Origin: Halobacteriales archaeon QS_4_62_28
GTDB taxonomy: Archaea; Halobacteriota; Halobacteria; Halobacteriales; Haloarculaceae
Assembly: GCA_003021685.1 (NCBI GenBank)
Contig: PXRO01000026.1
Span: forward strand, 1 to 39,677
Length of the DNA: 39,677 nt
Reading direction: 5' to 3'
Shown here one piece after another: positions 31,036 through 39,526 of this stretch. The position numbers were made by a program, and so were the translations under genes. Positions within the stretch are counted from its first letter, which is position 1, and each line of letters begins with the position of its first letter. The notes beneath the pieces were generated by a model. It was not told where the DNA came from, did not search any database, and saw only the letters and a program-made list of their open reading frames with translations.

Positions 31036-33288
31036 GTGGCAACCACCGACGACGACTATTTGCGATTTTTTCCCTACGAGGAGCCGTACGACCACCAGCG
31101 CGAGGCGATGGGTGACATCTACGACGCGCTGACCAACGGTCGCGACGTGCTCTTTGAGGGGGCCTGTGGCACTGGCAAGACGCTGGCGTCGCTCGTCCCG
31201 GCGCTTGAGTACGCTCGCCAGGCCAACAAGACCGTCGTCATCACGACCAACGTCCACCAGCAGATGCGCCAGTTCGTCGAGGACGCCCGTGCGATCACGG
31301 CCCAGGAGTCGATCCGCGCGGTCGTCTTCCGGGGGAAGGGGTCGATGTGTCACATCGACGTGGACTACGAGGAGTGCCAGGCGCTGCGGGACACGACCCG
31401 TGACCTGGTGGACAAAGAACAGGAGCGTACCCAGCTGGAACGCCAGGAGAGCGAACTGCTCGAACAGGCCCAGTCGACCGGAGAGAGCGGCGTCGATACT
31501 GGCGGTCAGGAGAACGCCCTGGAGGCCCGCAACGCCGTCATGGAAGAGTTGCGAGCACTCGAAGACGACCTCGAAGCACTCCAGGAAGAGAAATCGACCT
31601 GTGACCACTACTACCGCAACCTCACCGTCGACACCAGCGAGTTCTACGGCTGGCTTTACGAGGATGTGCGCACGCCCGACGACGTGTACGAGTACGCCCA
31701 CCAGCAGGGGTTGTGTGGCTACGAACTGCTCAAGGAGGGAATCGAAGGTGTCGACCTCGTCGTCTGTAACTACCACCACTTGCTCGATCCGATGATCCGC
31801 GAGCAGTTCTTCCGGTGGCTTGGCCGGGACCCCGAAGACGTAGTCGCTGTCTTCGACGAGGCCCACAACGTCGAGGACGCCGCTCGCGACCACGCCCGCC
31901 GGACGCTCACCGAGACAACGCTAGAAAGCGCCATCGACGAACTCGCCGAGACCGAAGACGCCCGGAGCGACCCCGCATATAACGTCATCGCGACGTTTCT
32001 CCGAGCGCTCCGGACGGCCTACGACGAGGCCTTCGGATTCGGCGAGCGCGAACAGGTCGATGACCACTGGTACGACCTCTCGATTGCCAACGACGACCGC
32101 CGGGACGATCTGACGCTTGCCTTCCTTCAGGACTACACCGGGCCGGGCTTTCACGAGGAGCTGGATCAGGCACTGTCGCTCGGCGGCGAACTCGACCAGC
32201 AGTACGAGGAGGCGTTCAAAGAGGGCAAACTGGACACGCGCGAGGAGTGCCAGACGCTCCAGGCGGCCCAGTTCATCGCGGCGTGGCTCGACGAGAGCGG
32301 CGACCTGGGACAGTATCCCGTCGTGAGCGTCAGGCGCGAGACCCAGCGGGCCTCGGACAGGTCAAGTAAGCAACGCTCGGGAGGCGGCGAGGGTACCGGC
32401 GATATCTACGGCCGTGCGGAACTGTACACCTGTATCCCCTCGAACGTCACCCGGGACCTGTTCGACGATCTCCACGCAACGGTACTGATGAGCGCGACGG
32501 TCAGACCGTTCGACGTGACCCAGACCGTGCTGGGGCTGGACGACCCAACGACGATGGCCTACGGCGCACAGTTCCCCGAAGACCGCCGACGGACCTACGT
32601 CGTCGACGGTCCCGCGCTCTTTGCCAGCGAGCGCGACGACCCGGCGACACAGGACACGATCACCGAGGTCCTCGAAGATACGGCGCGGATGACGCCGGGG
32701 AACACGCTGGCCTTCTTCCCGAGTTACGCCGAGGCCGAGCGCTACCACCAGCGCGTCGACGTCGGCGAGACAGTGTATCTCGACGAGCCTGGTGAGCAGG
32801 CCAGGGATCTCCGCGAATCCTTCGTCGAGGACGACAGCGGCCTGCTCTGTACGTCGCTGTGGGGGACGCTGGGTGAAGGTGTGAGTTACGACGGCGACGA
32901 CGCCCGGACCGTCGTCGTGGTCGGCGTCCCCTACCCCCATCTCGATGATCGGATGGACGCCGTCCAGAACGCCTACGACATCAGTTTCGGTAATGGAGAG
33001 GACGAAGCGGGCTGGCGCTACGCCGTCGAGATCCCCACCGTCCGTAAAACTCGTCAGGCACTCGGCCGCGTCGTCCGCTCGCCCGAGGACTTCGGCGTCC
33101 GGATCCTGCTCGACGGACGGTATACCGAGGCCGCCGAGATGGAGATGCCGAAGTACGCCGTCCGGGGAGCCTTCCCGCCCGAGGAACGCAGCGAGATGAT
33201 CGACATCGACCCGGAAAAGCTGAAGTTTGCTATGCTGAACTTCTATCAGGACGTCGACGGGTACGACGACGGGCCGCCAGCGCCCTGA
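31036..33288 (+). CDS. XPD/Rad3-like Fe-S DNA helicase
   Basis: A 750-residue superfamily 2 helicase. Walker A is GACGTGKT (42-49) and the DEAH box is at 274-277. Four cysteines at 105, 114, 189 and 227 fit the 4Fe-4S domain of XPD-type helicases. A charged coiled-coil-like insert (about 122-187) sits within that domain. The C-terminal half has helicase motifs (LMSATVRPF, NTLAFFPSYAEAERY, GVSYDG, QALGRVVRSPEDFG). It acts 5' to 3' in repair or transcription-coupled roles in relatives. I use GTG 31036, which is close to the usual N-terminus; a TTG at 31009 is possible. Confidence 0.93.
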   Translation: MATTDDDYLRFFPYEEPYDHQREAMGDIYDALTNGRDVLFEGACGTGKTLASLVPALEYARQANKTVVITTNVHQQMRQFVEDARAITAQESIRAVVFRGKGSMCHIDVDYEECQALRDTTRDLVDKEQERTQLERQESELLEQAQSTGESGVDTGGQENALEARNAVMEELRALEDDLEALQEEKSTCDHYYRNLTVDTSEFYGWLYEDVRTPDDVYEYAHQQGLCGYELLKEGIEGVDLVVCNYHHLLDPMIREQFFRWLGRDPEDVVAVFDEAHNVEDAARDHARRTLTETTLESAIDELAETEDARSDPAYNVIATFLRALRTAYDEAFGFGEREQVDDHWYDLSIANDDRRDDLTLAFLQDYTGPGFHEELDQALSLGGELDQQYEEAFKEGKLDTREECQTLQAAQFIAAWLDESGDLGQYPVVSVRRETQRASDRSSKQRSGGGEGTGDIYGRAELYTCIPSNVTRDLFDDLHATVLMSATVRPFDVTQTVLGLDDPTTMAYGAQFPEDRRRTYVVDGPALFASERDDPATQDTITEVLEDTARMTPGNTLAFFPSYAEAERYHQRVDVGETVYLDEPGEQARDLRESFVEDDSGLLCTSLWGTLGEGVSYDGDDARTVVVVGVPYPHLDDRMDAVQNAYDISFGNGEDEAGWRYAVEIPTVRKTRQALGRVVRSPEDFGVRILLDGRYTEAAEMEMPKYAVRGAFPPEERSEMIDIDPEKLKFAMLNFYQDVDGYDDGPPAP

Positions 33289-33345
33289 ACGAAGTGAGCG
33301 AGGAAACCGGGATGTTTGAAACCCCCCGCATAGAATAACCGCGCA

Positions 33346-33978
33346 ATGCTAGTCGCCTTCGACTTCGACGGGACGCTCTCGGACTCCGAAATGACGGTCC
33401 TGCTTGGCACCCAGAACGGGACCGCCGACGATATGGCCGAGATCACGGAGCGAGCGATGAACGACGAAATCGAGTACGCCGAGAGCCTGCGCCAGCGGTG
33501 TGCCCTGCTGGAGGACCTCGACGACGAGCAGGCGGCGGCCGCCTTCGACCAGGTCGAACTCCGCCCCGGCGCGGCCGACGTGATCGAGGGGCTGTGCGAG
33601 GCCGGCGTCTACGTCTGCATTCTCACCGGCGGGTTCGAGCGCGGCGTCGAGCGCGCACTCGAAACGGAGGGTGTCGAGGTCGACGCCGTCGTTGCCAACC
33701 GCCTCCCGGTCGCCGGCGGGACACTCACGGGCGGCGTCGAGGGACCGCTCATCACGGGGACGAAAGACGACGCACTCGACATCGTCGGCACTGTCGTCGG
33801 CGAGGACCGCGCCGATACCGTTGCTGTCGGCGACGGGGCCAACGACCTCCCGATGCTGGAAGCCGCCGGCCTCGCGATAGGCTTCGACCCGAAACCGGCC
33901 GTCGCGCCTTCGTGTGACACCATCGTCGAGACGATGGACGAACTGTATGACCTCTTAACGGGCGAAGGCGTGCTGTAG
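33346..33978 (+). CDS. serB: Phosphoserine phosphatase-like HAD hydrolase
   Basis: A 210-residue HAD-superfamily phosphatase. The nucleophile motif is FDFDGTLSD (Asp6, Asp8), motif II ILTGGF, the motif III lysine TGTKDDAL, and motif IV AVGDGANDLPML. The layout, with a helical cap between residues 15 and 80, is that of SerB, the last step of serine synthesis. Other HAD-IB phosphatases cannot be excluded. It stands after the helicase, with about 57 bases between. Confidence 0.82.
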   Translation: MLVAFDFDGTLSDSEMTVLLGTQNGTADDMAEITERAMNDEIEYAESLRQRCALLEDLDDEQAAAAFDQVELRPGAADVIEGLCEAGVYVCILTGGFERGVERALETEGVEVDAVVANRLPVAGGTLTGGVEGPLITGTKDDALDIVGTVVGEDRADTVAVGDGANDLPMLEAAGLAIGFDPKPAVAPSCDTIVETMDELYDLLTGEGVL

Positions 33979-34038
33979 ACCCCTCGCCAGTTCGCCGTTG
34001 GCATCAATCGGAAGTTCCTGCAGTCCTCACCACCGGAT

Positions 34039-34515
34039 ATGACGCTCGTGTCGTCGGTGTCGCCCGGGGTACCGCTTTTGATCGCCTTCGGCGTCCTCGC
34101 GGGGATGGTCGCGACGAGGGCGATGGACGTCGTGATGGGCAGACTCCCGGAAGGCGAAACACCACCTTTTATCGCAGCCGGGGTGTTGACCGAACAGTCG
34201 CCCGAGACCGCCTCCGCTCGGCTTGCGGCGGTCGTCCACCACGTCGCCGGGTGGCTCACCGGGCCGCTCTTCGTCACGATGTTACTGCTCGCCGGGAGCG
34301 TCCTCGGGGACGGCGTAGTGGCCTATCTGGCAACCGGCGTGGTCTTACTCGCCCTGATGGTCGGCTTCTTCGCGGTCGTCGTGCTCCCACGACCGGGCCT
34401 GCCCCGCCAGCGAGTCCGGACGATCACCCGCGACTGGGCGGTATCGGCGGTGGGCTACCTGCTCGTCCTGGTGCCACTGGTCGCCGGCGGTGCAACGGGG
34501 TTGAGTGGGCTATAG
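34039..34515 (+). CDS. Four-helix membrane protein, unknown function
   Basis: A 158-residue protein with four hydrophobic segments (about 10-28, 75-92, 97-119 and 133-153) and a polar loop PEGETPPFIAAGVLTEQSPET. I recognise it as a haloarchaeal-type conserved membrane protein without known function. It is convergent with the PLP enzyme gene, with 3 bases between the stops. Confidence 0.75.
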   Translation: MTLVSSVSPGVPLLIAFGVLAGMVATRAMDVVMGRLPEGETPPFIAAGVLTEQSPETASARLAAVVHHVAGWLTGPLFVTMLLLAGSVLGDGVVAYLATGVVLLALMVGFFAVVVLPRPGLPRQRVRTITRDWAVSAVGYLLVLVPLVAGGATGLSGL

Positions 34516-34518
34516 CCC

Positions 34519-35814
34519 CTACTGCGTCGCTTGATCGATAGCCTGATCCAGATCGGCGACGATGTCCTCGGCCGACTCCAGGCCGACAGAGAGGCGCACG
34601 AGGTCGTTCGTAACGCCGGCGGCCTGCTTTTCCTCGTCGGTTAGTTGCTGGTGTGTCGTACTCGCAGGATGGACGATCAGGGTCTTGGCGTCGCCGACGT
34701 TCGCGAGCAGTGAGGCGATGTCGGTGGACTCGACTGTGCTTCGAGCAGCGTCGTAGCCCTGTTTCAGGCCGAAGGTGATCATGCCGCCGTACCCGCCATC
34801 GAGATACTCGCTGGCGAGGTCGTGGGTCTCGTGGTCGTCGAGACCAGGGTAGGTGACCCAGGACACTTCGGGGTGATCCTGGAGGTGTTCGGCGACGGCC
34901 ATCGCGTTCTCGGAGTGGCGCTCCATCCGAACGGGCAGCGTCTCCAGGCCCTGGAGGGTGTTCCAAGCGTCGAAGGGAGCCTGCTGGTTGCCCATGTCGC
35001 GCAGACCGCGAGCAATGGCGGCGTAGGTCAGCGCGGCGTCGCCGAAGGTATCGGCGAAGTTGATGCCGTGGTAGGCCGGGTTGTCCTGTGCGAGTTCCGG
35101 GAACGACTCGGCGTGGTCGCTCCAGGGGAAACTCCCGCCGTCGACGAGGACGCCGCCGACGGTCGTCCCGTGGCCGTGGATCCACTTCGTCGTCGAGTTC
35201 CAGACGATGTCGGCCCCGTGCTCGATTGGTTTGCACAGGTACGGCGTCGCAAAGGTGTTGTCGACGAACAGCGCCACACCGTTGTCGTGGGCGATGTCGG
35301 CCAGTCGCTCGATGTCCGGAGTCACTAGCGACGGGTTCCCGATGGTCTCGAAGTGGACGTAGGCCGTGTCCTCGTCGATGGCGTCCTCGTAGGCCTCGTA
35401 ATCCAGCGTGTCCACGAACCGGGCTTCGACGCCGTTGCGCGGCGCAGTGTGGGTGTAGTAGGTGTAGGTGCCGCCGTACAGCGACGACGCGGTGACGATG
35501 TTGTCGCCAGCGTCGGCCAGCAGAAACGTTGCGAGGTTCAGCGCGGCCATCCCCGAGGACGTCGCGACGGCCCCGACCCCACCTTCGAGTGCGGCAATCC
35601 GCTCCTGGAGCATGTTGCAGGTTGGGTTCATCAACCGCGAGTAGATGTGTCCTGGCTTCTCCAGGGCGAACTGTGCGGCGGCGTCTTCGGCGTCGTCGAA
35701 GACGTAGGAGGTCGTCTGATAGATCGGCGGTGCCCGCGCCCCGGTCGCGGCGTCCGGTTCTTCCTGGCCCACGTGCAGTGCGTCCGTCTCGAATCCGCGT
35801 TCCTCGTCACTCAT
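34519..35814 (-). CDS. metY: O-acetylhomoserine aminocarboxypropyltransferase / cysteine synthase (PLP)
   Basis: A 431-residue Cys/Met-metabolism PLP enzyme that makes homocysteine from O-acetylhomoserine and sulfide. Lys210 in NSTTKWIHGHGTTVGG binds PLP. Family motifs YSRLMNPT (58-65), ATSSGMAAL (84-92) and FVDNTFATPYLCKPIEHGADIV are intact. The length of about 430 and the segment EHLQDHPEVSWVTYPGL fit MetY rather than the shorter MetB/MetC. A TATA-like CTTATACTG lies on the minus strand about 25-33 bases before the ATG. Confidence 0.92.
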   Translation of the reverse strand: MSDEERGFETDALHVGQEEPDAATGARAPPIYQTTSYVFDDAEDAAAQFALEKPGHIYSRLMNPTCNMLQERIAALEGGVGAVATSSGMAALNLATFLLADAGDNIVTASSLYGGTYTYYTHTAPRNGVEARFVDTLDYEAYEDAIDEDTAYVHFETIGNPSLVTPDIERLADIAHDNGVALFVDNTFATPYLCKPIEHGADIVWNSTTKWIHGHGTTVGGVLVDGGSFPWSDHAESFPELAQDNPAYHGINFADTFGDAALTYAAIARGLRDMGNQQAPFDAWNTLQGLETLPVRMERHSENAMAVAEHLQDHPEVSWVTYPGLDDHETHDLASEYLDGGYGGMITFGLKQGYDAARSTVESTDIASLLANVGDAKTLIVHPASTTHQQLTDEEKQAAGVTNDLVRLSVGLESAEDIVADLDQAIDQATQ

Positions 35815-35914
35815 ACGTCCGGACCTTGCTCGCCCACAGTATAAGTTCCGGTGATGGCAGCCAGACCCGCTTGCTGTCCGGAATACCGGCCATATTCGGG
35901 GAAAGAGAACGATA

Positions 35915-37501
35915 TCAGCTGAACTTCCGGACCGTCATCTCCAGGGTATCCAGGTCGAGAATCGGCGCGTAGCCGGCGTCGGGGTCGATGTTGACGGACT
36001 TTTGGAAGTCGGTCTGGGCCTGCCAGCACCCGGAGTTGATCGCCAGCACGTTGTGGTACTTGCCCCAGCCGAGTTTGTGAACGTGGCCGGTGTGGAACAC
36101 GTCGGGGACGTCCTCCATCACGAGGTAGTCCCGGTCTTCGGGTGCGAGGCGGGTGTGACCGCCGTACTGGGGTGCGACGTGGCGCTTCCTGAGCAACTGG
36201 TACATTGCCCTGTGTGGCTCGTCGTAACTCGCCTTCTCGTCGGGGAGTTCCGCGATGACTTCGTCCAGCGAGACGCCGTGGTACATCAGGACGGTGACGC
36301 CTTCGACGGTCACCAGCGCCGGGTTCGAGTAGACCCGGGCATCGTGGGCGGTCATGATATCGCGCAGCTCCTCGTCGAAGGCTGGCTGTGGTTCCGCGAG
36401 ACGGACGGCGTCGTGGTTGCCGGGGATCATCCGAATCTCGATGTCACCCGGCACTTCCTCGAGATACTCGCTGAAGCGCTCGTACTGGTCGTAGATATCG
36501 ATCACGTCCAGTTCCTCGTCCTGGTCGGGATAGACGCCGACGCCTTCGACCATGTCGCCGGCGATCAGGAGGTACTCGACGTGTGCGGCCTCGTCGGTGT
36601 GAAGCCAGTCAGCAAAGCGATGCCAGGCGTCGGCCATGAACTCCTGACTGCCGACGTGTACGTCCGAGATCAGGGCCGCCTGGACGTGGCGGTCGGCAGT
36701 CGACGGGTCGTGGGTGCGCGGGACATCCGGGAAGTACAGCGAATCGACAAAGAGGATGCTGGCGTCGTCGGAAAGCGTCCCCTCGACGGCGATAACTTCG
36801 TCGTACAGCAGTTCCTGTACCAGGTCGGCGAAGGCGCGGTCTTTCATCACCAGACAGGGAAACGTGCCGTTCGTGTCTTCGAGTTCGATCAGCCAGTGAC
36901 CGCTCGCGGTCGACCGGATGTCCGAGACCATCCCGACGATGCCGGCATCGTTGCCACCACCCATCCGTTCGAGGGCGTCCGTCGGCCGGTGGTTGACCCG
37001 ACCCCGCAGCATCTTCGAGAGTTTCTCGTAGCGGTCCCGGAACACGCTCACGAAGTCGTTGTATTCGCCGGTGCCGGTCGACTGGCCAGTCATGTCGTTG
37101 TGGACTTCTATCGAGCGCTGTGCGGGGTCGGCCGACCGAGTCGAGCGCCGACTCGGAGACCCCCTCGTTTCAGGTGGAACGCCGGGCTCCGAATCGGTCG
37201 ACTGAGGTGGGTCAGTTCCAGTCGAAACGGAGGGGTCTGTTTCTAGGGGAGAGTCGCCGATGTGGTCGGCCGCCGGTGGGTCCCCGGGCTCAACTACGTG
37301 TGATTGAGCGTCTGCCTCCAGGGATTCCCGAACGTGGTCGACAGAGATGACGAGCGCGTCGTCAGGCACCGTTTCCAGTGCGCGCTCAAGCGCGCCTGCG
37401 GGGTCGGACGCATCGGCCAGCAGGGTCACGGCTTCGCGCTCTGCGTTGTAACCACGGCTGGCGAGTTCATTGACGATCCGTGCCGGCGTCTCTAGGGGCA
37501 C
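35915..37501 (-). CDS. polB: DNA polymerase D small (exonuclease) subunit
   Basis: A 528-residue DP1 subunit of the archaeal replicative polymerase PolD, which supplies 3'-5' proofreading. An N-terminal helical domain (1-60) is followed by an acidic, low-complexity linker (65-135) and an OB fold (about 180-262). A calcineurin-like phosphoesterase domain comes last: ISDVHVGS (279-286, Asp280 and His282), AGDMVEG (314-320), PGNHDA (360-365), MYHGVS (His408) and TGHVHKLG (471-478). All expected metal ligands are present. The catalytic large subunit is not in the window. Confidence 0.95.
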   Translation of the reverse strand: MPLETPARIVNELASRGYNAEREAVTLLADASDPAGALERALETVPDDALVISVDHVRESLEADAQSHVVEPGDPPAADHIGDSPLETDPSVSTGTDPPQSTDSEPGVPPETRGSPSRRSTRSADPAQRSIEVHNDMTGQSTGTGEYNDFVSVFRDRYEKLSKMLRGRVNHRPTDALERMGGGNDAGIVGMVSDIRSTASGHWLIELEDTNGTFPCLVMKDRAFADLVQELLYDEVIAVEGTLSDDASILFVDSLYFPDVPRTHDPSTADRHVQAALISDVHVGSQEFMADAWHRFADWLHTDEAAHVEYLLIAGDMVEGVGVYPDQDEELDVIDIYDQYERFSEYLEEVPGDIEIRMIPGNHDAVRLAEPQPAFDEELRDIMTAHDARVYSNPALVTVEGVTVLMYHGVSLDEVIAELPDEKASYDEPHRAMYQLLRKRHVAPQYGGHTRLAPEDRDYLVMEDVPDVFHTGHVHKLGWGKYHNVLAINSGCWQAQTDFQKSVNIDPDAGYAPILDLDTLEMTVRKFS

Positions 37502-37587
37502 AGCCGGTAGTTGTGGGGTGAGGAAAAAAGGCTAGCGGAGGCCGCAAGCCAGAAGGTTGATACATGTTTTCCACACAGTAGGTGACA

Positions 37588-38238
37588 ATGAGTGACCAAC
37601 GCGGGCCGGTCCCACCGGCCGAGGACGACGCGTCAAGCGCAATCGTTTACGTCCTCGATTTAGTCAGTAGCGCCGGTGCGGTACTCCTCGTCGGCGTCCT
37701 GCTGGTGACGATCAGTGGCCTCTGGCCGCCACTGGTCGCGATTGAATCGGCGAGCATGGAGCCCCACATCGACACCGGCGACCTCGTCTTCGTCATGGAC
37801 GAGGACCGCTTTGCCGGAGACGGTGCCCACGGCGAGACTGGTGTCGTGACTGCTCGGGTCGGGGCGACGACCGGTCACACGTCTTTCGAGGGGCCGGGAG
37901 ACGTGATCGTGTTCGCACCGGACGGCGACACCGCGTCGACACCCGTGATCCACCGGGCGATGTTCTGGGTCGACGAGGGCGAAAACTGGTATGATAAGGC
38001 CGACCAGCGCTTTATCGACGCGGACAACTGTGCGGAGTTGACGAACTGTCCCACGGATAGTGCCGGGTTCATAACGAAAGGTGACAACAACCGCGGATAC
38101 GATCAGGTCAGTGGCCTCCAGAGCTGTGGACCGGACGACTGTGAGCCAGTCAAGAAAAGCTGGGTCGTCGGGACTGCAGAGGTCCGGGTGCCGTTCCTGG
38201 GCAACATTCGCCTCCAAGTCCAGCGTGCGCTGCTATAG
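37588..38238 (+). CDS. sec11: Archaeal signal peptidase I (S26B)
   Basis: A 216-residue membrane peptidase that removes Sec signal peptides outside the membrane. One helix (about 25-45) precedes the active site: Ser56 in ESASMEPH, His122 in PVIHRAMF and Asp166 in TKGDNN, the Ser-His-Asp set of archaeal and ER-type enzymes. It ends soon after FLGNIRLQVQRALL, the normal C-terminus. I prefer ATG 37588 to a GTG two codons upstream. It is followed 52 bases later by a second, similar gene. Confidence 0.94.
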   Translation: MSDQRGPVPPAEDDASSAIVYVLDLVSSAGAVLLVGVLLVTISGLWPPLVAIESASMEPHIDTGDLVFVMDEDRFAGDGAHGETGVVTARVGATTGHTSFEGPGDVIVFAPDGDTASTPVIHRAMFWVDEGENWYDKADQRFIDADNCAELTNCPTDSAGFITKGDNNRGYDQVSGLQSCGPDDCEPVKKSWVVGTAEVRVPFLGNIRLQVQRALL

Positions 38239-38290
38239 TGCGAACCCAGAAAATTGATACGGGCTTCAGTATCAGTGTTTTACAATTCCA

Positions 38291-39220
38291 ATGACAGACG
38301 GGGAGCGGTCGGGCCAATCCGCCGAGGTCGGTGGACCCGAACTGGGGACAGTCGTTTTCGATGTGGTGAGCAGCGCAGGTGCAGTCGTCCTGATCGCTGG
38401 CCTCCTGTTTGCGATCAGTGGTGTCTGGCCGCCGCTGGTGGCAATCGAATCTGGAAGTATGGAACCCAACATCCAGACGAACGACCTGGTGTTCGTCATG
38501 GAGCAAGAACGCTTCGCCGGTCCAGGGAGCCAGGGTGACACGGGAATCGTCACGGCCCGTGCAGGTACGCAGACGGAATACACGACGTTCCAGGGACACG
38601 GTGACGTGATCGTGTACGCGCCGGACGGGAATACCACGATGACGCCGATCATCCACCGGGCGATGTTCTGGGTCCAAGACGGCGAACGCTGGTACGACAG
38701 GGCCAACAAGCGATACGTCGGTGACGCCGATAATTGCGAGGAGCTTGCTAACTGCCCGGCAGACGACAGCGGATTCGTGACGAAAGGCGACAACAATAAC
38801 AAATACGACCAGGTCGGCCTGGACCCGCTCTCCGGTCCCGTCAGGCCCGAATGGGTCGTCGGGACGGCCAAAGCGCGTATCCCGTGGCTTGGCAACATCC
38901 GCCTCCGATTCGGGAGTGCCGTACAGGGCAGTCACTATCGAGCAGTACCGTTGAACAGGAGCGTGGGTACAGCAGCACCGTCGAACAGGAGCGTAAGTAC
39001 AGCAGCACCGTTGAACAGGAGCGTGAGTACAGCAGTACCGTCGAACGGTAGTATACCGATGGATCGCCGTGTCGAGGGAGTGTCGGCCAGTCAGCTGATA
39101 ACAGGCGCTAAGCCTCCTCCCTCAAGGAGTCGTTCGAGAATCGAAGATTCTCGCGATCCCGAAAATCGGAGATTTTCGGACGACACCGCAGTCCGCGCAA
39201 GCGAACAAAGAGCGCAGTAG
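38291..39220 (+). CDS. Second signal peptidase I with abnormal repeat-derived tail
   Basis: A tandem paralogue of the preceding gene. Residues 1-211 match it throughout, with Ser56 (ESGSMEPN), His122 (IIHRAMF) and Asp167 (TKGDNNN) in place, and the normal end WLGNIRLRFGSAV is reached at residue 211. The frame then continues for 98 residues through a 30-base tandem repeat (38941-39050) and into the left end of the insertion sequence. That part has an un-haloarchaeal, Arg/Ser-rich composition (PPPSRSRSRIEDSRD). The core should be functional, but the tail is probably an accident of a lost stop codon. In the neighbouring frame the repeat reads SSTVEQERGY, ending at TAG 39048-39050. Confidence 0.85.
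   Translation: MTDGERSGQSAEVGGPELGTVVFDVVSSAGAVVLIAGLLFAISGVWPPLVAIESGSMEPNIQTNDLVFVMEQERFAGPGSQGDTGIVTARAGTQTEYTTFQGHGDVIVYAPDGNTTMTPIIHRAMFWVQDGERWYDRANKRYVGDADNCEELANCPADDSGFVTKGDNNNKYDQVGLDPLSGPVRPEWVVGTAKARIPWLGNIRLRFGSAVQGSHYRAVPLNRSVGTAAPSNRSVSTAAPLNRSVSTAVPSNGSIPMDRRVEGVSASQLITGAKPPPSRSRSRIEDSRDPENRRFSDDTAVRASEQRAQ
38941..39050 (+). repeat. 30-base tandem repeat, 3.7 copies, at the end of the second signal peptidase gene
   Basis: Three full units begin at 38941, 38971 and 39001, each AGCAG(T/C)ACCG(T/C)... ending GTAC with two to four differences. A partial fourth starts at 39031. The unit is a multiple of three, so any frame stays open: the gene frame encodes NRSV(G/S)TA(A/V)PSNRS-like text, and the next frame repeats of SSTVEQER(G/K/E)Y. 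Copy number is likely to vary by slippage. Confidence 0.92.
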
Positions 39221-39286
39221 GGAGGGGATACAGCGTCCCCAGAAATCTTCGATTTCTGGTGTGCGAACGGGACGCTTCGCGTCTCG
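39135..39286. repeat. Array of triloop hairpins in the IS left end
   Basis: Four hairpins have three-base loops: CGAGAATC-GAA (39135-39153), CCGAAAATC-GGA (39159-39179), CCAGAAATC-TTC (39239-39259) and CGGGACGC-TTC (39268-39286, one G-U pair). A fifth, GGGGA...TCCCC (39224-39240), has a seven-base loop. The first three stems share the closing AATC/GATT but differ below it, so the shape is kept while the sequence changes. Confidence 0.75.
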
Positions 39287-39350
39287 TCAACGCCGTCATC
39301 GTCTTGCTTGCACTGTTCTGTTGCTGGTCCACAAGCCCACGAACCGATAC

Positions 39351-39375
39351 GTTTATGTTGAAACATTGTCTAAAC
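39351..39375 (+). promoter_or_regulatory. Promoter of the DUF2080-tnpB genes with nested inverted repeats
   Basis: A TATA-like GTTTATGTT (39351-39359) lies 24-32 bases before the ATG at 39383. It sits in nested inverted repeats: ATGTT-GA-AACAT (39355-39366) inside GTTTA...TAAAC (39351-39355 / 39371-39375). A repressor or structure here could limit transposase expression. Confidence 0.5.
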
Positions 39376-39382
39376 ACTGGTG

Positions 39383-39523
39383 ATGGATAGACACGAGATC
39401 GAAGGCCACGAGGTCATTGAGGGCGAAGTGAAAGCTACCGGCAACGGCGCACACGTCCTTGTTCCCAAAGACTGGCGTGGTACAGACGTGAAAATCGTCC
39501 GAATATCAGAACCACCTGAGTAA
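39383..39523 (+). CDS. DUF2080-family transposon-associated protein
   Basis: A 46-residue protein (MDRHEIEGHEVIEGEVKATG... ending RISEPPE) of the DUF2080 family, small AbrB-like proteins encoded directly before TnpB in haloarchaeal IS1341-type elements. GNGAHVLVPKDWRG is the typical swapped-hairpin strand and turn. It is separated from tnpB by 3 bases, so the two are likely co-transcribed. It may act as a regulator of the element; this is inferred. Confidence 0.92.
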   Translation: MDRHEIEGHEVIEGEVKATGNGAHVLVPKDWRGTDVKIVRISEPPE

Positions 39524-39526
39524 CCA

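Noticed and set aside
30952-31893. 313-codon frame antisense to the start of the helicase
   Set aside because: Shadow frame; Walker A and the DEAH box lie on the plus strand.
36002-37246. 414-codon frame antisense to the PolD small subunit
   Set aside because: Shadow frame; the phosphoesterase motifs are all on the minus strand.
38941-39050. Possible CRISPR array
   Set aside because: The units are contiguous 30-base tandem repeats with no unique spacers, so this is a minisatellite. No CRISPR array is visible in the window.
39110-39382. Guide RNA (reRNA) of TnpB upstream of the gene
   Set aside because: In this family the guide RNA comes from the 3' end of tnpB and the right end, which are outside the window. 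The hairpins here are at the left end.
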